Shown here piece after piece: positions 4,599 to 6,377 of a stretch of 6,377 nt of DNA. This DNA comes from Candidatus Peregrinibacteria bacterium (GTDB lineage Bacteria; Patescibacteria; Gracilibacteria; UM-FILTER-43-11). The notes beneath the pieces were generated by a model. The model did no database searches, was not told where the DNA came from, and saw nothing but the letters and a program-made list of their open reading frames with translations. How positions within the stretch are numbered: position 1 is the stretch's first letter; every line of letters begins with the position of its first letter. A program made the position numbers and the translations under genes. The stretch spans positions 1 to 6,377 of the forward strand of contig JAUXFE010000039.1 in assembly GCA_030620215.1 (NCBI GenBank). Reading direction: 5' to 3'.

Positions 4599-6377
4599 TT
4601 ATTTTTTCTCCTTATCTCCCTCATCCACAACTTCACCCTCGACGACATCCTCCTCGCCTTCTTTCTTTTCTTCATTATTGTCCGTAACTTTTGTGTCATC
4701 CTCTTTCCCCTCTTCTTCCGGGACGTTTTTGTAGATTTCAGCGCCGATCTTCTGGGCTTCCTGCTCCAGTTCTTCCGTAACCGTTTTAATAGCTTCACTG
4801 TCCGCCTTTTCGTCTTTTAGCAGATCTTTTAGTGTACCGATTTTTTCATTAACAGACTTTTTTAAGTCGTCGGCGATCTTTGCATCGTTATCTCTCATCA
4901 TTTTTTCAAGCTGGAATACTGTGCCATCTGCTTTATTGCGGATTTCAACCTGATCTTTCTTCTTTTTATCTTCTTCGGCATGTACTTCCGCATCTTTCTG
5001 CATATTTTCAATTTCTTCTTCGGAAAGTCCGCTTGCATCCTGAATAGTAATTTTCTGCTCTTTGCCTGTGCCTTTGTCTTTTGCGGTTACGTTTAAGATT
5101 CCATTCGCGTCGATATCAAAAGTAACTTCAATTTGAGGAACTCCGCGCGGAGCAGGTGGAATGCCGTCTAAAATAAAACGTCCGAGCGATTTATTATCCG
5201 CGGCCATTTCGCGTTCACCTTGCACTACATGCACATCCACACTTGGTTGATTATCTGCGGCTGTTGAGAAGATCTGAGATTTTGTTGTTGGAATAGTGGT
5301 GTTTCTTTCAATTAGCTGAGTAGCTACACCTCCTAATGTTTCAATGCTTAAACTAAGCGGAGTGACATCCAAAAGCAGTAAATCCTTTACGTCTCCCATA
5401 AGTACACCACCTTGGATTGCGGCGCCAAGAGCTACGACTTCATCGGGATTTACGCCTTTATGAGGCTCTTTGCCGAATATACTTTTTGCTATTTCTGTTA
5501 CAGCCGGCATACGAGTCATACCACCGACCATAATCACTTCATCGATATCTTTTGGATCCAATTTTGCGTCTTTTAAAGCTTTTTCGCATGGTTTTTTGGT
5601 CTTTTCTACAAGATCGCTGACCAATTCCTCCATTTTTGATCTGGAAAGTTTTACATTCAAGTGTTTTGGCCCGCTTGCATCTGCGGTGATAAATGGAAGA
5701 TTGATATCTGTTTCCTGAGCGGATGAGAGTTCGACTTTTGCTTTTTCCGCTCCTTCTTTCAGCCTTTGTAAAGCCATTTGATCTTTTGATAGATCGATCC
5801 CATCACTTTTTTTAAATTCTTCAACAAGCCATCTGATAATTTCCTGATCGAAGTCATCACCACCTAAATGAGTGTCACCATTTGTGGAAATAACTTCAAA
5901 TACACCATCGCCAAGCTCGAGAATGGAAATATCAAATGTACCTCCACCAAGATCGAATACGGCGATTTTCATGTCATTTTTCTTCTTATCCATTCCATAA
6001 GCAAGTGCTGCTGCCGTTGGTTCGTTGATTATTCTTTTGACTTCCAACCCTGCAATTTTACCTGCGTCTTTGGTAGATTGGCGCTGTGAATCGTTAAAGT
6101 AAGCCGGAACTGTGATTACAGCTTCTGTTACAGGCTGGCCAAGATATGCTTCGGCATCGGTTTTCATTTTCTGTAATACGCGGGCAGAAATTTCTGCAGG
6201 GCGGTACCATTTGTCGCCCATTTTAATTTCAACTTGGTTGTTTTTACCTGATTTGGTTTCAAAAGGCATCATTTTTGCTTCTTTTTCGACTTCATCCAAT
6301 TTATGACCGATAAAACGTTTTGCGGAGAAAATTGTATCTGTCGGATTTGTAACAGCCTGACGTTTTGCAATAACAAG
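4599..6377 (-). CDS. dnaK: Chaperone DnaK (Hsp70), N-terminus beyond the window
   Basis: This ATP-driven chaperone binds exposed hydrophobic peptides in the cytoplasm with DnaJ and GrpE. The frame stays open to the right edge, giving 592 visible residues starting at [12 protein letters not shown]; by alignment with E. coli DnaK about 50 N-terminal residues, including the IDLGTTNS phosphate loop, are missing, so the full protein is near 642. Numbered from the visible start, the ATPase domain shows the catalytic Lys20 (AKRFIGH), [11 protein letters not shown] (118-128), [10 protein letters not shown] (142-151) and VGGMTRMP (284-291). The interdomain linker DLLLLDV is at 332-338, followed by the substrate-binding domain, helical lid and an acidic Lys/Glu/Asp tail containing EGEVVDEGD. 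The ATPase domain keeps the longer region near MPF seen in Gram-negative-type DnaK and absent in Bacillus. No dnaJ follows; a strong terminator does. Confidence 0.98.
   Translation of the reverse strand, partial: LVIAKRQAVTNPTDTIFSAKRFIGHKLDEVEKEAKMMPFETKSGKNNQVEIKMGDKWYRPAEISARVLQKMKTDAEAYLGQPVTEAVITVPAYFNDSQRQSTKDAGKIAGLEVKRIINEPTAAALAYGMDKKKNDMKIAVFDLGGGTFDISILELGDGVFEVISTNGDTHLGGDDFDQEIIRWLVEEFKKSDGIDLSKDQMALQRLKEGAEKAKVELSSAQETDINLPFITADASGPKHLNVKLSRSKMEELVSDLVEKTKKPCEKALKDAKLDPKDIDEVIMVGGMTRMPAVTEIAKSIFGKEPHKGVNPDEVVALGAAIQGGVLMGDVKDLLLLDVTPLSLSIETLGGVATQLIERNTTIPTTKSQIFSTAADNQPSVDVHVVQGEREMAADNKSLGRFILDGIPPAPRGVPQIEVTFDIDANGILNVTAKDKGTGKEQKITIQDASGLSEEEIENMQKDAEVHAEEDKKKKDQVEIRNKADGTVFQLEKMMRDNDAKIADDLKKSVNEKIGTLKDLLKDEKADSEAIKTVTEELEQEAQKIGAEIYKNVPEEEGKEDDTKVTDNNEEKKEGEEDVVEGEVVDEGDKEKK

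Noticed and set aside
4456..4734. 92-residue plus-strand frame beginning MAELVDAHDSKSCSFGSESS
   Set aside because: It begins inside the tRNA-Leu gene and continues antisense to the 3' end of dnaK. This is a well-known false product of tRNA genes.
6297..6299. TTG at 6297-6299 as the start of dnaK
   Set aside because: The frame continues upstream to the window edge with clear DnaK sequence (AKRQAVTNP), so this is an internal leucine codon.

Overview
This is an AT-rich bacterial housekeeping segment, probably from a member of the Candidate Phyla Radiation (Patescibacteria). The clues are a threonyl-tRNA synthetase without its N-terminal TGS domain, very short AT-rich leaders with no Shine-Dalgarno sequence at any start visible here, a type of two-helix small membrane protein I associate with such genomes, and short tandem heptamer repeats between genes. 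The assignment is an inference, not a proof. TGA is used as a stop (end of thrS), so the TGA=Gly code of Gracilibacteria/SR1 is unlikely.

Layout, left to right. Positions 1-80 hold no assignable gene. Positions 83-181 hold an array of TTGGTCA-type heptamers, inverted in its left part and direct in its right part, and a short promoter follows it. Then comes thrS (+, 212-1960), complete except for the TGS domain. It converges on and overlaps by 15 bp a 434-residue gene of unknown function (-, 1946-3250), which has a Lys-rich linker and two similar winged-helix-like modules. That gene has a near-consensus extended -10 promoter at 3287-3315. Behind the promoter lies a GC-rich block (3343-3498) with two copies of a dispersed-type repeat. 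The block touches the stop codon of a SanA/DUF218 membrane-anchored protein gene (-, 3500-4084). The SanA-like gene begins with a TTG codon inside another heptamer repeat and lies 16 nt downstream of a 90-residue two-helix membrane protein gene (-, 4101-4373), so the two probably form an operon. A tRNA-Leu(CAA) gene (+, 4450-4534) has its own promoter and shares a strong hairpin terminator (4548-4585) with dnaK (-, 4599 to the right edge, missing about 50 N-terminal residues).

The genes do not form one pathway. They cover translation (thrS, tRNA-Leu), protein folding (dnaK), envelope (SanA-like and the small membrane protein) and one unknown, probably cytoplasmic, protein. I see no CRISPR array, transposase, phage gene, toxin-antitoxin pair or defence system. 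The points most worth a second look are the unknown 434-residue protein, the two heptamer repeat families at gene starts, and the TGS-less ThrRS with an altered MNCPGH motif.
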